64,000 nt of DNA, from the NCBI RefSeq assembly GCF_002909375.1, contig NZ_PPXD01000008.1, positions 62,001 through 126,000 on the forward strand. The letters are read 5' to 3'. The notes under the pieces were generated by a model that worked only from the letters and a program-made list of their open reading frames with translations, ran no database searches and was not told the origin of the DNA. Every line of letters begins with the position of its first letter. Positions within the stretch are counted from its first letter, which is position 1. The position numbers were made by a program, and so were the translations under genes. This document shows, piece by piece, positions 27,175-36,634 of this stretch. This stretch comes from Cryobacterium zongtaii. GTDB taxonomy: Bacteria > Actinomycetota > Actinomycetes > Actinomycetales > Microbacteriaceae.

Positions 27175-28196
27175 CCATCGCCGCCCGGGCCGGCGACCTG
27201 GCCATCGAGACCCGGGCTCTTACCAAGCGGTTCGGCCGCCAGATCGCCGTGGACGCCATCGACCTTGCCGTGCCGATGGGCTCGGTGTTCGGCTTCCTCG
27301 GCCCGAACGGGTCGGGCAAGACCACCAGCATCCGGGTGATGCTCGGCCTCGCCGCGGCCACCAGCGGCGAGGTTAGCCTGCTCGGTGAGTCGATGCCGGG
27401 CCGCCTGGCCAGGGTGCTGCCGCAGGTGGGCGCCCTGGTGGAGGGCCCCGCGTTCTACCCGTTCCTCTCCGGCGCCGCCAACCTGCGCCGGCTCGACTCC
27501 GCCGATCGCGCCGCGCCCGGCCGCAGCCGCCGGGCCCGGGTGGACCGCGCGCTGGACCGGGTGGGCCTGTCGAACGCTGCGGGCAAGAAGGTGTCGGCGT
27601 ACTCGCTGGGTATGAAGCAGCGCCTGGGCATCGCGAACGCCCTGCTGATGCCGCGCCGACTGCTCGTGCTGGACGAACCGACCAACGGGCTCGACCCGCA
27701 GGGCACCCGCGAGGTGCGCGCCCTGGTGCGATCCTTGGCCGGCGAGGGCACCACGGTCTTCGTGTCCAGCCATCTGCTCGCCGAGGTGGAGCACATGTGC
27801 ACGCACGCGGCCATCATGAGCGCCGGACGCCTGGTGTCCCAGGGCACCCTCGACGAGCTGCGCGCCGGTGAAGCCAGGGTGCGGGTGCGAACCCCGGATG
27901 CCGCGGCGGCGATCCGGGTGCTGGCCGCCGCCGGACTGGTGGCCGAGCTGGAGTCCGCGCCGGACGAGCGCGGCGCCGAGAGTTTCTCCGCCGCCGGCGG
28001 TTCCTCGAACCGGCCCGCCGACCACTGGGTGAGCGCCCCCCTCGAGGTGCCCGCAGGCGGACACCTCGCAGAGGAAGACCTCGTCGCGGCGCTCGTCGCC
28101 GCCGGGGTGCGGGTGCGTGGCTTCCACCTGCAGGACACCAGCCTCGAGGACCGCTTCGTGGCTCTCACCGGAGAGGGGTTCGACGTTGTCCGATAA
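27171..28196 (+). CDS. ABC exporter ATP-binding protein
   Basis: The 341-residue ATPase has Walker A GPNGSGKTTS, the signature YSLGMKQRL, Walker B LLVLDEPTNGLDPQG and the switch His in VFVSSHLLAEVEH. It belongs to the drug/bacteriocin ABC-2 exporter group. The gene starts with GTG 27171 overlapping the LolA-like stop. Compared with most members it has a long C-terminal extension containing an Ala/Ser-rich insertion (about residues 262-300). It should drive the permease encoded next. Confidence 0.92.
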   Translation: MTIAARAGDLAIETRALTKRFGRQIAVDAIDLAVPMGSVFGFLGPNGSGKTTSIRVMLGLAAATSGEVSLLGESMPGRLARVLPQVGALVEGPAFYPFLSGAANLRRLDSADRAAPGRSRRARVDRALDRVGLSNAAGKKVSAYSLGMKQRLGIANALLMPRRLLVLDEPTNGLDPQGTREVRALVRSLAGEGTTVFVSSHLLAEVEHMCTHAAIMSAGRLVSQGTLDELRAGEARVRVRTPDAAAAIRVLAAAGLVAELESAPDERGAESFSAAGGSSNRPADHWVSAPLEVPAGGHLAEEDLVAALVAAGVRVRGFHLQDTSLEDRFVALTGEGFDVVR

Positions 28197-29109
28197 GACG
28201 GTGTCCGATAGGTCGGTGTCCGACAGAGCGGCGCCCGAGAGTGGGCCTGCGGCATCCTCGGCGACGGCGCCGACCGGCTCGCCCCGACCCGGCGGCGCCT
28301 GGGCGCTGCTGGTCTCCGAACTGACGGTGCTCTTCCGCCGCCGCCGCACCTGGGCGCTGCTGCTCGCGTTGGCCGCGGTGCCGGTGCTCATCGCCGTCGC
28401 CGTGCGGCTCTCCTCGCAGGAGCCGACCCCCGGCCGCGGTCCGCCGTTCCTCGACCAGGTCACCCAGAACGGCCTGTTCGTCGCCGTGACCGGACTGATC
28501 GTGTCGATCCCGCTGTTCCTGCCGCTCACCGTGGGCGTCGTCGCGGGGGACACCATCGCGGGCGAGGCCGGCCTGGGCACCCTGCGCTACCTGCTCGCGG
28601 CCCCGGCCGGGCGGGTCTGGTTGCTCGTGGTGAAGTACATCGGCGCCGCGGTGTTCTGCCTCGCGGCCACGCTCACCGTCGTCACCGCCGGGGTGCTCGC
28701 CGGGCTGGCACTGTTCCCGGTCGGCCCGCTGACCCTGCTCTCCGGAGACACCATCAGCCTGGCCGAGTCATTCCTGCGGGCCCTGCTCATCGCCGGCTAC
28801 GTCACGGTCTCACTGCTCGGCCTCTCGGCCATCGGGCTGTTCTTCTCCACCCTCACCGTGGTGTCCGTCGGGGCGATGGCCGCCACCATCGTGCTCTCGG
28901 TCGTGGCGCAGGTGCTCGACTCGCTGCCGCAACTGGACTGGCTGCATCCGTGGCTGTTCAGCCACTACTGGCTCGACTTCGCCGACCTGCTGCGCCAACC
29001 GATCGATTTCACCTCGTTCGGCGCCAATGCGTTGCTGCAGGGCGGCTATCTGCTGGTCTTCGGGGCGCTCGCCTACGGCCGATTCGCCACCAAGGACATC
29101 CTGAGCTGA
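28186..29109 (+). CDS. ABC-2 type exporter permease
   Basis: The permease, about 307 residues, has six predicted membrane helices and the ABC-2 pattern PLTVGVVAGDTIAGEAGLGTLRYLLAAP before the second pair of helices. Its partner is the ATPase encoded just upstream. The start is set as TTG 28186, eight bases after GAGGGG and overlapping the ATPase stop by 11; GTG 28201 is possible. The first 40 residues are polar, Ser/Ala-rich and contain a repeated TVSDRSVSDRA-like motif, which is unusual. Substrate unknown. Confidence 0.87.
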   Translation: MSDKTVSDRSVSDRAAPESGPAASSATAPTGSPRPGGAWALLVSELTVLFRRRRTWALLLALAAVPVLIAVAVRLSSQEPTPGRGPPFLDQVTQNGLFVAVTGLIVSIPLFLPLTVGVVAGDTIAGEAGLGTLRYLLAAPAGRVWLLVVKYIGAAVFCLAATLTVVTAGVLAGLALFPVGPLTLLSGDTISLAESFLRALLIAGYVTVSLLGLSAIGLFFSTLTVVSVGAMAATIVLSVVAQVLDSLPQLDWLHPWLFSHYWLDFADLLRQPIDFTSFGANALLQGGYLLVFGALAYGRFATKDILS

Positions 29110-29200
29110 GGTCGCCGGGCAACCCGAGACGGGCCCGCGCTGCGCCGCTTTCTATGCAATTGACATGAGTGTGCCAGAACGGGCCGCTATCGCAGGTCCC

Positions 29201-29230
29201 TTGCAGAACGGGAGCCTACGGTAATATTCT
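29201..29230 (+). promoter_or_regulatory. promoter of the MurE-like ligase gene
   Basis: TTGCAG (29201) and TATTCT (29225) are separated by 18 bases, a good -35/-10 pair. The transcript would start near 29236, giving a leader of about 30 bases before the TTG start, with GGAGG at 29254. Confidence 0.55.
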
Positions 29231-29266
29231 GCCCTCATTCGGGGGGTGAATCCGGAGGCATCTGTT

Positions 29267-30814
29267 TTGGCAATCGAAAGTACCCCACCCGTCGTTAGAC
29301 CGAGCAGCCCGCCGCGGGTTCGCTTGGCGGATGTCGCCGTTCGGGCCGACACCTCGTGCGCCCCGGCCGACGCGGGCACAATCGTGACGGGCATCGCCCT
29401 CTCCACCCAGTCGGTGCAGCCGGGCGACCTTTTTGTGGCCCTGCCCGGCAAGAACGGCCACGGCGCCGCGTACACCGACGGCGCGGTGCAGGCCGGCGCG
29501 GTGGCCGTGCTCACCGATGCAGACGGCGAGGCCGAGGCGCGTGCCGCCGGCGTGCCCGTTCTCGTGAGCGACAACCTGCGCGGCCGACTGGGCGAACTCA
29601 GCGCCTTCATCTACGGCACCGCCGACAGCGCCCCCACGATCTTCGGCATCACCGGAACCAACGGCAAGACCACCACCGCCTACGTGCTCGAGGCCGTGCT
29701 GCGCCAGATGGGCCTGGTCACCGGCCTGTCCACCACGGCCGAACGCCACATCGCGGGCGAGGTCTTCGTCTCCAGGCTCACCACCCCCGAGGCCACCGAC
29801 GTGCACGCTCTCCTCGCCCGCATGAAGGAAAAGCAGGTGGAGGCCGTGGTGCTCGAAGTCAGCGCCCAGGGCCTGACCCACGGCAGGGTCGACGGCATCG
29901 TCTTCGACGTCGCCGGCTTCACCAACCTCTCGATCGACCACCTCGACGACTACGGCACCATGGAGAACTACTTCGACGCCAAGGAGCTTCTGTTCCGGCC
30001 GGACCGCGCCCGCAGAGGCGTCGTGAGCATGGAGACCCCCTGGGGCCTCAAGCTGCTGTCCGAGCCGAAGATCCCGGTGACCTCGATCTCGGCGGATGCC
30101 AAGACCGACCCGGATTGGCGCCTGGACATCCTCGAGGCCCTGCCGGAGGCCACCCGGTTCCGGGTGCAGAACCGGGCCGGCGAGTTCGTCGAAACGACGG
30201 TCGCGCTGCTGGGCGACCACCTCGTCGCGGACGCCGGGCTGGCCGTGGCGATGATCGTCGAGGCCGGCTACGACGCCGCCCGGGTGCAGGCGGCGCTGCA
30301 GGACGGCATCGAGGTGTACATCCCCGGCCGCACCGAGAGCGTGTCCGGTCCGACCGGCCCGCGCGTCTACGTGGACTTCGGCCACAGCTCCGACGCGTTC
30401 GAAAAGACCCTGCGTGCGGTCAAGGCCGTCACCACGGGCCGGGTCATCATGCTCTTCGGCGCCGACGGCGACCGGGACCCGGTCAAGCGCCCCGAAATGG
30501 CGCGCGTCGCGGCGGCCGGCTCCGACATCGTGGTCATCACCGACCACCACCCCCGCTTCGAAGACCCGGCCAGCATCCGACGGATGCTCGTGGACGCCGC
30601 CAGGGAAGCCTTCCCCACCAAGCAGATCGTGGAGGTCTCCCCGCCGGAGGCCGCGATCGACTACGCGGTCGACCTGGCCAGGGACGGCGACGCCATCCTC
30701 TGGGCCGGACCCGGCCACCAGGACTACCGCGACATTCGAGGCGTGCGCACACCGTACTCGGCGCGCGCTTTGGCCCGGGAGGCCCTCGCCCGGCACGGCT
30801 GGCCGGTCTCCTAA
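29267..30814 (+). CDS. MurE-like Mur ligase (UDP-MurNAc peptide synthetase), divergent
   Basis: The 515-residue protein has the Mur ligase layout: N-terminal domain, ATP-binding GITGTNGKTTTAYVLE, TTPEATDVHALL, the carbamoyl-lysine motif YFDAKELLF and a C-terminal domain. Several MurE positions differ. EVSSHAL becomes EVSAQGL, the AHTPD loop becomes GHSSD, and the amino-acid-selecting DNPR becomes DHHPR in VITDHHPRFEDP. It is not next to other peptidoglycan genes. It may add an unusual third residue or act on another substrate. I choose TTG 29267 because GGAGG lies eight bases upstream; GTG 29246 is without such a site. Confidence 0.85.
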   Translation: MAIESTPPVVRPSSPPRVRLADVAVRADTSCAPADAGTIVTGIALSTQSVQPGDLFVALPGKNGHGAAYTDGAVQAGAVAVLTDADGEAEARAAGVPVLVSDNLRGRLGELSAFIYGTADSAPTIFGITGTNGKTTTAYVLEAVLRQMGLVTGLSTTAERHIAGEVFVSRLTTPEATDVHALLARMKEKQVEAVVLEVSAQGLTHGRVDGIVFDVAGFTNLSIDHLDDYGTMENYFDAKELLFRPDRARRGVVSMETPWGLKLLSEPKIPVTSISADAKTDPDWRLDILEALPEATRFRVQNRAGEFVETTVALLGDHLVADAGLAVAMIVEAGYDAARVQAALQDGIEVYIPGRTESVSGPTGPRVYVDFGHSSDAFEKTLRAVKAVTTGRVIMLFGADGDRDPVKRPEMARVAAAGSDIVVITDHHPRFEDPASIRRMLVDAAREAFPTKQIVEVSPPEAAIDYAVDLARDGDAILWAGPGHQDYRDIRGVRTPYSARALAREALARHGWPVS

Positions 30815-30816
30815 CT

Positions 30817-30876
30817 CGCGAACTGTGACCTAATCACCAAAACTCCCGGTTTCAGGTGCTTAAGTCACGGCTTGCG
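30817..30876. repeat. intergenic palindrome, family A copy 1
   Basis: Ends CGCGAACTGTGAC and GTCACGGCTTGCG pair with few mismatches around a 34-base centre that holds CACC/GGTG. The same ends occur at 44001 and 60637. It lies between the convergent MurE-like and hutI genes and includes the last codons of hutI. It might act as a bidirectional terminator. Confidence 0.75.
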
Positions 30877-32060
30877 TGGGGGTCGGCGCGCACACCCTCG
30901 GTCCAGGTGGCGACGCAGAGCGGCACCCCCGGCCGGTAGGCCAGATGTGCCACCGACGGGGCATCGAGCACCTGCAGATCGGCGCGGCCGCCGATGCGGA
31001 GCGAGCCCACGGCATCGGGCCCGTGCTCACGGCCGACCGCCCGCGCCGCGCCGCGGGTGGCCGCCCAGACCGCCTCGCGCACGGTCAGGCCCATCTGCAG
31101 CACCGCCGTGGCCACGCAGAACGGCATCGACGTGGTGTACGAGGTGCCCGGGTTGCAGTTGCTGGCCAGCGCGATGTGTGCGCCCGCATCGAGCAGCCGA
31201 CGGGCGGGCGGGAACGGCTGCCGGGTGGACAGGTCGCAGGCCGGAAGCAGGGTGGCCACGGTGTCGGAGCCGGCCAGGGCGTCGACGTCGGCGTCGTCGA
31301 GGTGGTTGCAGTGGTCCACGCTGGCGCAGCCGAGCTCCACGGCGAGCCGCACGCCACCGCCGGCGCCGAGCTGGTTGCCGTGCAGGCGGAGGCCCAACCC
31401 GGCGGCCCGGCCGGCGAGCAGCACCTCGCGGCACTCGTCGACGTCGAACGCTCCGGTGTCGCAGAACGCGTCGATGAAGTCGACGTGCGGGGCCACCGCC
31501 TGAAGCATCGGACCTGTCACCAGGTCGAGGTAGTCGCGCCGGTCGATGCCCGGCGGCACCAGGTGGGCGCCGAGGAAGGTGACGACATCGGCGACCTCGG
31601 CCGCCGCCCTGGCACCGCGGAGTTCGGTGGCCAGGTCGAGGCCGTAGCCGGTCTTGGTCTCCAGGAAGGTGGTGCCCGAGGCAGCGGCCTCCCGGCGGAG
31701 GCGGCGGGCATTGGCGACCAGATCGGCCTCGCTCGCTGCCCGGGTGGCGGCCACCGTGGTGGCTATGCCGCCGGCGGCATATCTCTGCCCGGCCATGCGG
31801 GCCTCGAACTCGGCAGCCCGGTCACCGGCGAAAACCAGGTGGGTGTGGGTGTCGACCCAACCGGGGAGCACCGCCCGGCCGTGCACATTCACCTCGCTGT
31901 CGGCGGCGGGCGCGTCCGCGGCCGGCCCGATCCAGGCGATGCGGCCGTTCTCGATCACGAGCGCGGCATCCGCCAGCCTGTTGTCGTCATGACTGTCATG
32001 GCTGGACTCGGCGGCTTGGGTGGTGAGCTCTGCGATCCCGGTGATCAGTTCGGCGGTCAT
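30852..32060 (-). CDS. hutI: imidazolonepropionase
   Basis: HutI opens the imidazolone ring to give N-formimidoyl-glutamate, the third step of histidine breakdown. The 402-residue amidohydrolase has the metal site DTHTHLVFAG, the LETKTGYGL and VDFIDAFCDTGAF segments, LRLHGNQLG, and the late ALASNCNPGTS motif of the family. The start is the ATG at 32060; the upstream frame enters the family B repeat. The last eight residues and stop fall inside the family A repeat, so the C-terminus may differ from that of relatives. It is last in a minus-strand hut operon, 120 bp after hutF. Confidence 0.93.
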   Translation of the reverse strand: MTAELITGIAELTTQAAESSHDSHDDNRLADAALVIENGRIAWIGPAADAPAADSEVNVHGRAVLPGWVDTHTHLVFAGDRAAEFEARMAGQRYAAGGIATTVAATRAASEADLVANARRLRREAAASGTTFLETKTGYGLDLATELRGARAAAEVADVVTFLGAHLVPPGIDRRDYLDLVTGPMLQAVAPHVDFIDAFCDTGAFDVDECREVLLAGRAAGLGLRLHGNQLGAGGGVRLAVELGCASVDHCNHLDDADVDALAGSDTVATLLPACDLSTRQPFPPARRLLDAGAHIALASNCNPGTSYTTSMPFCVATAVLQMGLTVREAVWAATRGAARAVGREHGPDAVGSLRIGGRADLQVLDAPSVAHLAYRPGVPLCVATWTEGVRADPHASRDLST

Positions 32061-32096
32061 CGTGGGGCCTTCCGGTCGGGGTGAAGAACGGTGATG

Positions 32097-32160
32097 CAAC
32101 TGTTCCTGTTCCGGACAATTGTGGCCGGTGCGCCGGTAACAGTTGTCCGCATGGGGCACA
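32097..32160. repeat. intergenic palindrome, family B copy 2
   Basis: CAACTGTTCCTGTTCCGGAC, AATTGTGGCCGG, the loop TGCG and CCGGTAACAGTTGTCCG form a nested palindrome, ending ATGGGGCACA. It fills the 120-base gap between hutF and hutI and may weaken read-through or stabilise the mRNA. Compare copies at 10752, 39611 and 57863. Confidence 0.75.
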
Positions 32161-32180
32161 GAAGAGCCGGGCGCGGGTGG

Positions 32181-33644
32181 TCATGCGGGGCTCGGGGCGG
32201 CGGGGAAGCTGCCTGTGTCGGGGGAGCTGAGGGCGTCGAAGGGATCGAGGGCGTCGAGCGCATCGCCGAGGAGCGCCGCGGGCGACCCGTCGAGGGCGAG
32301 GGCGGCCGCGGCGGTGCCCACCAAGCGGCCGCTGTCGGCGACGATGCGGCCGGCCACGATCACCCGCCGCACGTCGGTCGCCGTGGCGGCGAGCACTAGC
32401 TGGTCGAGCCGGGCCCCGATGGTGCGGATGCTGCGCGCATCGACCTCGACCAGGTCGGCCGGGTCACCCGGGACCAGGCGCGCCCGACCGAGGCCGAGGG
32501 CGGCGTAACCGTCGGTGCCGGCGGCCTGCAGCAGCTCCGCCGGGGTGAACCGGCCGCGACAACCGGAGGCCAGGCGTTCGCCCATCTCCAGGCCGCGCAG
32601 CTCCAGGAACGGGTCGATCACGGCGTTCTGGTCGGAGCCCAGGGCGACCGGTGAGCCCGCGTCGGCCAGGGCCCGGGCCGGACCGATGCCGTCGCCGAGG
32701 TCGGCCTCGGTGCTCGGGCACATCGATACGGTGACACCGTTGGTGCCGAGTAGGCGCACGTCGTCGTCGCTGAGGTGGGTGGCGTGCACCACGCTCAACC
32801 GTGGTGTGAGGGCGCCGAGGCCGTCGAGCACTCCGGTCGGCGTGACCCCGTATGCGGCCAGGCAGTCAGCGTTCTCTTGCACCTGTTCGGAGAGGTGGAT
32901 GTGCAGCGGAACGTCGGCCGGCAACCCGGCGAGGATCTCGCGCATGGCCTCCGTCGGGACTGCCCGCACGGAGTGCAGCGCGGCACCGAGGCTGACCAGG
33001 GCCGGTTCGGCCGGCCGGGCGGCGGCATCCGCGTCGAGAGTCTCGCGCAGACGCGCCCAGCGGGCCAGCCAGCCGGCGGCGGAACCGTCGCTGAAGGCGC
33101 GTTGCTCGGGCCGCAACGGGGTATGGATACCGCCGGCCAGGTAGCTGGTGTCCAGCAGCACCAAGCGGATGCCCACCTCGCGGGCCGCGGTCGCCAGCGC
33201 GAGCTCCATGGCGTGGGCCTGCGGGTATGGCGCGCCGCCCGACTGGTGGTGCAGGTAGTGGAATTCGCCGACGGCGGTGTAGCCGCTGACCAGCATCTCG
33301 GCGAAAACGGCCCGCGCCAGCCGCAGATAGCGCTCGGGGGTGAGCGCCTGCGCCACGGCGTACATGGACTCACGCCAGTGCCAGAAATCGCCGCCCTGGT
33401 CGTGGGTGCGGCCGCGGAGTGCCCGGTGGAAGGCGTGCGAGTGCGCGTTGGCCAGCCCGGGCAGAACAGTGCCGAGGCGGATGTCGCCGGGCTCGACCGG
33501 AACACCATCGGTGCGGTCGGTCAGGCGGCCGTCGATGCCGGCGGACAGGCGCACGCCGGCGACCGCGACGCCGTCGACCAGCAGCGCCTCGCACCAGTAG
33601 GTGGCGCCTGTCGGCAGCGGGCTGCTCGCCGGGGGCGAGGTCAC
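32181..33644 (-). CDS. hutF: formimidoylglutamate deiminase
   Basis: HutF removes ammonia from N-formimidoyl-L-glutamate to give N-formylglutamate. The 487-residue amidohydrolase has the metal motif GLANAHSHAFHRAL, the FHYLHHQSGG segment, LHIHLSEQ, VVHATHLSDDD, and the acidic ALGSDQNAVID typical of the HutF subgroup. GTG 33644 overlaps the stop of the M20 amidohydrolase gene, so translation is coupled. The presence of HutF shows that this organism uses the five-step hut branch, not the direct HutG (formiminoglutamase) route. Confidence 0.9.
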   Translation of the reverse strand: MTSPPASSPLPTGATYWCEALLVDGVAVAGVRLSAGIDGRLTDRTDGVPVEPGDIRLGTVLPGLANAHSHAFHRALRGRTHDQGGDFWHWRESMYAVAQALTPERYLRLARAVFAEMLVSGYTAVGEFHYLHHQSGGAPYPQAHAMELALATAAREVGIRLVLLDTSYLAGGIHTPLRPEQRAFSDGSAAGWLARWARLRETLDADAAARPAEPALVSLGAALHSVRAVPTEAMREILAGLPADVPLHIHLSEQVQENADCLAAYGVTPTGVLDGLGALTPRLSVVHATHLSDDDVRLLGTNGVTVSMCPSTEADLGDGIGPARALADAGSPVALGSDQNAVIDPFLELRGLEMGERLASGCRGRFTPAELLQAAGTDGYAALGLGRARLVPGDPADLVEVDARSIRTIGARLDQLVLAATATDVRRVIVAGRIVADSGRLVGTAAAALALDGSPAALLGDALDALDPFDALSSPDTGSFPAAPSPA

Positions 33645-34849
33645 AGCAGCTCCCGCAGCAGGGTGTCGAGGGCGTCGACGCCGGCGAGGCAATCCGCCAG
33701 GGTGGCGAATTCCTCGGGGGAGTGCGAAATGCCGGTGGGGTTGCGCACGAACAGCATCGCGGTGGGCAGCCGGGCGGCGAGCACTCCGGCGTCGTGGCCG
33801 GCTCCCGTGGCCAGCGCGGGCACGCCGCCGAGCGCGAGGGCCAGGCGGGCGGCCAGCTCCGGGTCGAAGGTGACGGTGCCGGTCCAGGACTCCTCGACCA
33901 CGGTCGCGGCGCAGCCGGAGTGCGGGGCCTGCAGCCGGGCGGTGATGTCGCCGACCACGGCGCGGGCCTGGTCGTCGGTGTCCGCGCGGGCGTCCAGCCA
34001 GGCGGTGACGGCCGAGGGGATCACGTTGGTGCCGCCGGGTATCGCCTCGATGCGGCCGACGGTGGCACGGGCCCCCGGGTTGGCCAGGGCGGCCTGCTGC
34101 ACCGCGACGATGGCATGTGCCGCGGCCACCATGGGGTCGCGGCGGCCGGACATCGGGGTGGCGCCGGCATGGTTGCCCTGGCCGGTGAAACTCAGCCGCC
34201 AGCGCCCGTGGGCGAGGATGGAGGAGGCCACCGCGACGGGTTCACCGAGGTCGATCAGGCGGCGGCCCTGCTCCACATGCAGTTCCAGGAATATGCCGAT
34301 GCGGTCGAGGGCGGCCTGGTCTCGGCCCAGGTGTGCAGGGTTGAGCCCGGCCGTTTTCGCCGCCTCGGCGAGGGTGATTCCCGCCCGGTCCGTCAGGGCA
34401 CGGGCCGTATCGGCGTCGATCGCGCCGGAGAGCAGCCGGGAACCGAGGCAGGCCACCCCGAATCTCGAGCCCTCCTCCTCGGCGAACACCAGCACGGCGC
34501 AGGGCCGGCTCGGCACGAAACCGGCGGCCTGCAGTCGGGCGACGGCGTCGAGGGCGGAGACCACGCCGAGCGGGCCGTCGTAGGCGCCGCCGCCGGGCAC
34601 CGAGTCGAGGTGGCTGCCGACCACCACGGCATCCGCGCCAGGTTCGCCCCACCAAGCCCAGGTGTTGCCGTTGCGGTCTGTCTCCACAGCCAGCCCGAGC
34701 CGCTCGGCACGTTCGGTGAACCAGGCCCGCAGCTCGTGTTCGGCCGGCTCCCAGAGGTGCCGGGAGTAGCCGGCGGCACGCCGGTCCCTGCCGGTGTCGG
34801 CGATCTCGTCGAGGCCGGCCAGCAGGCCGTGCGCGATGAGGTCAGGCAT
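33641..34849 (-). CDS. M20-family amidohydrolase, likely N-formylglutamate-processing
   Basis: The 402-residue protein is annotated by similarity as allantoate amidohydrolase/N-carbamoyl-amino-acid hydrolase. Zinc ligands and substrate residues are visible in [47 protein letters not shown] and the late GAGHDAG and GISHSPEE segments. The only gene missing from the hutF branch is the N-formylglutamate deformylase (HutG), and this enzyme lies exactly there between hutU and hutF. The inference is that it hydrolyses N-formylglutamate. Start ATG 34849 overlaps hutU by eight bases. Confidence 0.8.
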   Translation of the reverse strand: MPDLIAHGLLAGLDEIADTGRDRRAAGYSRHLWEPAEHELRAWFTERAERLGLAVETDRNGNTWAWWGEPGADAVVVGSHLDSVPGGGAYDGPLGVVSALDAVARLQAAGFVPSRPCAVLVFAEEEGSRFGVACLGSRLLSGAIDADTARALTDRAGITLAEAAKTAGLNPAHLGRDQAALDRIGIFLELHVEQGRRLIDLGEPVAVASSILAHGRWRLSFTGQGNHAGATPMSGRRDPMVAAAHAIVAVQQAALANPGARATVGRIEAIPGGTNVIPSAVTAWLDARADTDDQARAVVGDITARLQAPHSGCAATVVEESWTGTVTFDPELAARLALALGGVPALATGAGHDAGVLAARLPTAMLFVRNPTGISHSPEEFATLADCLAGVDALDTLLRELL

Positions 34850-36593
34850 GCGGCGCATCCGCGACCGAGCCGGCGGGCGCATCCGTCTCCCACATCGGCA
34901 CCCGCAGGCCGCGTTCGCGGGCCACCTCTTCGGCGCGTTCGTAGCCGGCGTCGACGTGGCGCATGACGCCGGTGCCCGGGTCGTTGGTGAGCACCCGTTC
35001 GATCTTCTCGGCGGCCAGCGGGGTGCCGTCGGCCACGATCACCTGGCCGGCGTGGATGCTGCGGCCGATGCCGACCCCGCCGCCGTGGTGGATCGAGACC
35101 CAGGTGGCGCCGGACGCGGTGTTCAGCAGGGCGTTCAGCAGCGGCCAGTCGGCGATGGCGTCTGACCCGTCTTTCATGGCCTCGGTCTCCCGGTAGGGCG
35201 AGGCGACCGAGCCGGAATCGAGGTGATCACGGCCGATCACGATCGGGGCGGACAGTTCGCCGGAGGCGACCATCTGATTGAACTTGAGGCCGGCCAGGTG
35301 GCGTTCCTGGTAGCCGAGCCAACAGATGCGGGCGGGCAAGCCCTCGAAGCGCACCTTCTCGCCGGCGGCGGTGATCCAGCGACGCAGGTGCTCGTCATGA
35401 GGAAACAGGTCCACGATGGCCTTGTCGGTGGCCGCGATGTCGGCCGGGTCGCCGGAGAGCGCCGCCCAGCGGAACGGGCCCTTGCCCTCGGCGAAGAGCG
35501 GCCGGATGTAGGCGGGCACGAAGCCGGGGAACTCGAACGCCCGCTCGCAGCCGCCGAGCAGCGCCTCGGCGCGAATGGAGTTGCCGTAGTCGAAGACCTC
35601 GGCTCCGGCATCCTGAAAATCGACCATCGCCTGCACCTGCTTGGCCATCGCGGCGCGGGCCCGGTCGGTGAACTCTTCGGGTTTGTCGGCCGCGTAGGCG
35701 TGCCAGTCGGCGACGCTGACGCCCTCGGGCAGGTACGCGAGCGGGTCGTGTGCGCTGGTCTGGTCGGTGACGATATCGATGGGTACCTCGCGGGCGCGGA
35801 GCTCGGCGAACACCGTGGCGGCGTTGCCGACCAGGCCCACCGACAGTGGCCGGCGATCGGCCTTCGCCGCCAGCACCCGGGCGATGGCGTCGTCGATGTC
35901 GTCGGTCATCTCGTCGAGGTAGCCGCGCTCGACCCGGCGCTCGAGCCGGGACGGGTCGACGTCGACGATGAGCACGACGCCCTCGTTGAGGGTGACCGCC
36001 ATCGGCTGGGCGCCGCCCATGCCGCCGGCGCCGCCGGTGAGGGTGAGGGTGCCGGCCAGGGTGCCGTTGAACCTCTTGGCGGCCACGGCGGCGAAGGTCT
36101 CGTAGGTGCCCTGCAGGATGCCCTGGGTGCCGATGTAGATCCAGGATCCGGCGGTCATCTGGCCGTACATGGTGAGGCCCAGGGCCTCGAGCCTGCGGAA
36201 CTCCGGCCAGGTGGCCCAGTCGCCGACGAGGTTGGAGTTGGCGATCAGCACCCGGGGCGCCCACTCGTGGGTACGGAACACGCCCACCGGCTTGCCGGAC
36301 TGCACAAGCAGGGTCTCATCCTTCTCCAGCGTGGTGAGGGTGCGCACGATGACGTCATACGCCGCCCAGTTGCGGGCAGCCTTGCCGGTGCCGCCGTAGA
36401 CCACCAGCTTCTCCGGGTGCTCGGCGACCTCGGGGTCGAGGTTGTTCATCAGCATCCGCAGCGGGCCCTCGGTCTGCCAGCTCTTGGCGGTGAGGGTGTT
36501 GCCGCGGGCGGCGCGCACGACGCGCGGGGCGTGCGGGTCGGTGGCCGGCACATCCGCGGCTGCTGGCGCCGTGCTGTCGGTCAGGTCGGTCAT
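34842..36593 (-). CDS. hutU: urocanate hydratase
   Basis: HutU hydrates urocanate to 4-imidazolone-5-propanoate with a tightly bound NAD. The 583-residue protein has the family length and the clear motifs: [33 protein letters not shown] for NAD binding, [23 protein letters not shown] and the active-site Cys segment [11 protein letters not shown]. It belongs to the hut operon (hutH upstream, M20 gene downstream) with a translational overlap. The start is ATG 36593. Confidence 0.96.
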   Translation of the reverse strand: MTDLTDSTAPAAADVPATDPHAPRVVRAARGNTLTAKSWQTEGPLRMLMNNLDPEVAEHPEKLVVYGGTGKAARNWAAYDVIVRTLTTLEKDETLLVQSGKPVGVFRTHEWAPRVLIANSNLVGDWATWPEFRRLEALGLTMYGQMTAGSWIYIGTQGILQGTYETFAAVAAKRFNGTLAGTLTLTGGAGGMGGAQPMAVTLNEGVVLIVDVDPSRLERRVERGYLDEMTDDIDDAIARVLAAKADRRPLSVGLVGNAATVFAELRAREVPIDIVTDQTSAHDPLAYLPEGVSVADWHAYAADKPEEFTDRARAAMAKQVQAMVDFQDAGAEVFDYGNSIRAEALLGGCERAFEFPGFVPAYIRPLFAEGKGPFRWAALSGDPADIAATDKAIVDLFPHDEHLRRWITAAGEKVRFEGLPARICWLGYQERHLAGLKFNQMVASGELSAPIVIGRDHLDSGSVASPYRETEAMKDGSDAIADWPLLNALLNTASGATWVSIHHGGGVGIGRSIHAGQVIVADGTPLAAEKIERVLTNDPGTGVMRHVDAGYERAEEVARERGLRVPMWETDAPAGSVADAPHA

Positions 36594-36634
36594 GAGCGGG
36601 TCTGCTTTCTCGAGAGCTGAGCGTGCGGATGCGG

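Noticed and set aside
26571-28580. 669-codon minus-strand frame
   Set aside because: It is antisense to the LolA-like and ABC genes and shows no domain.
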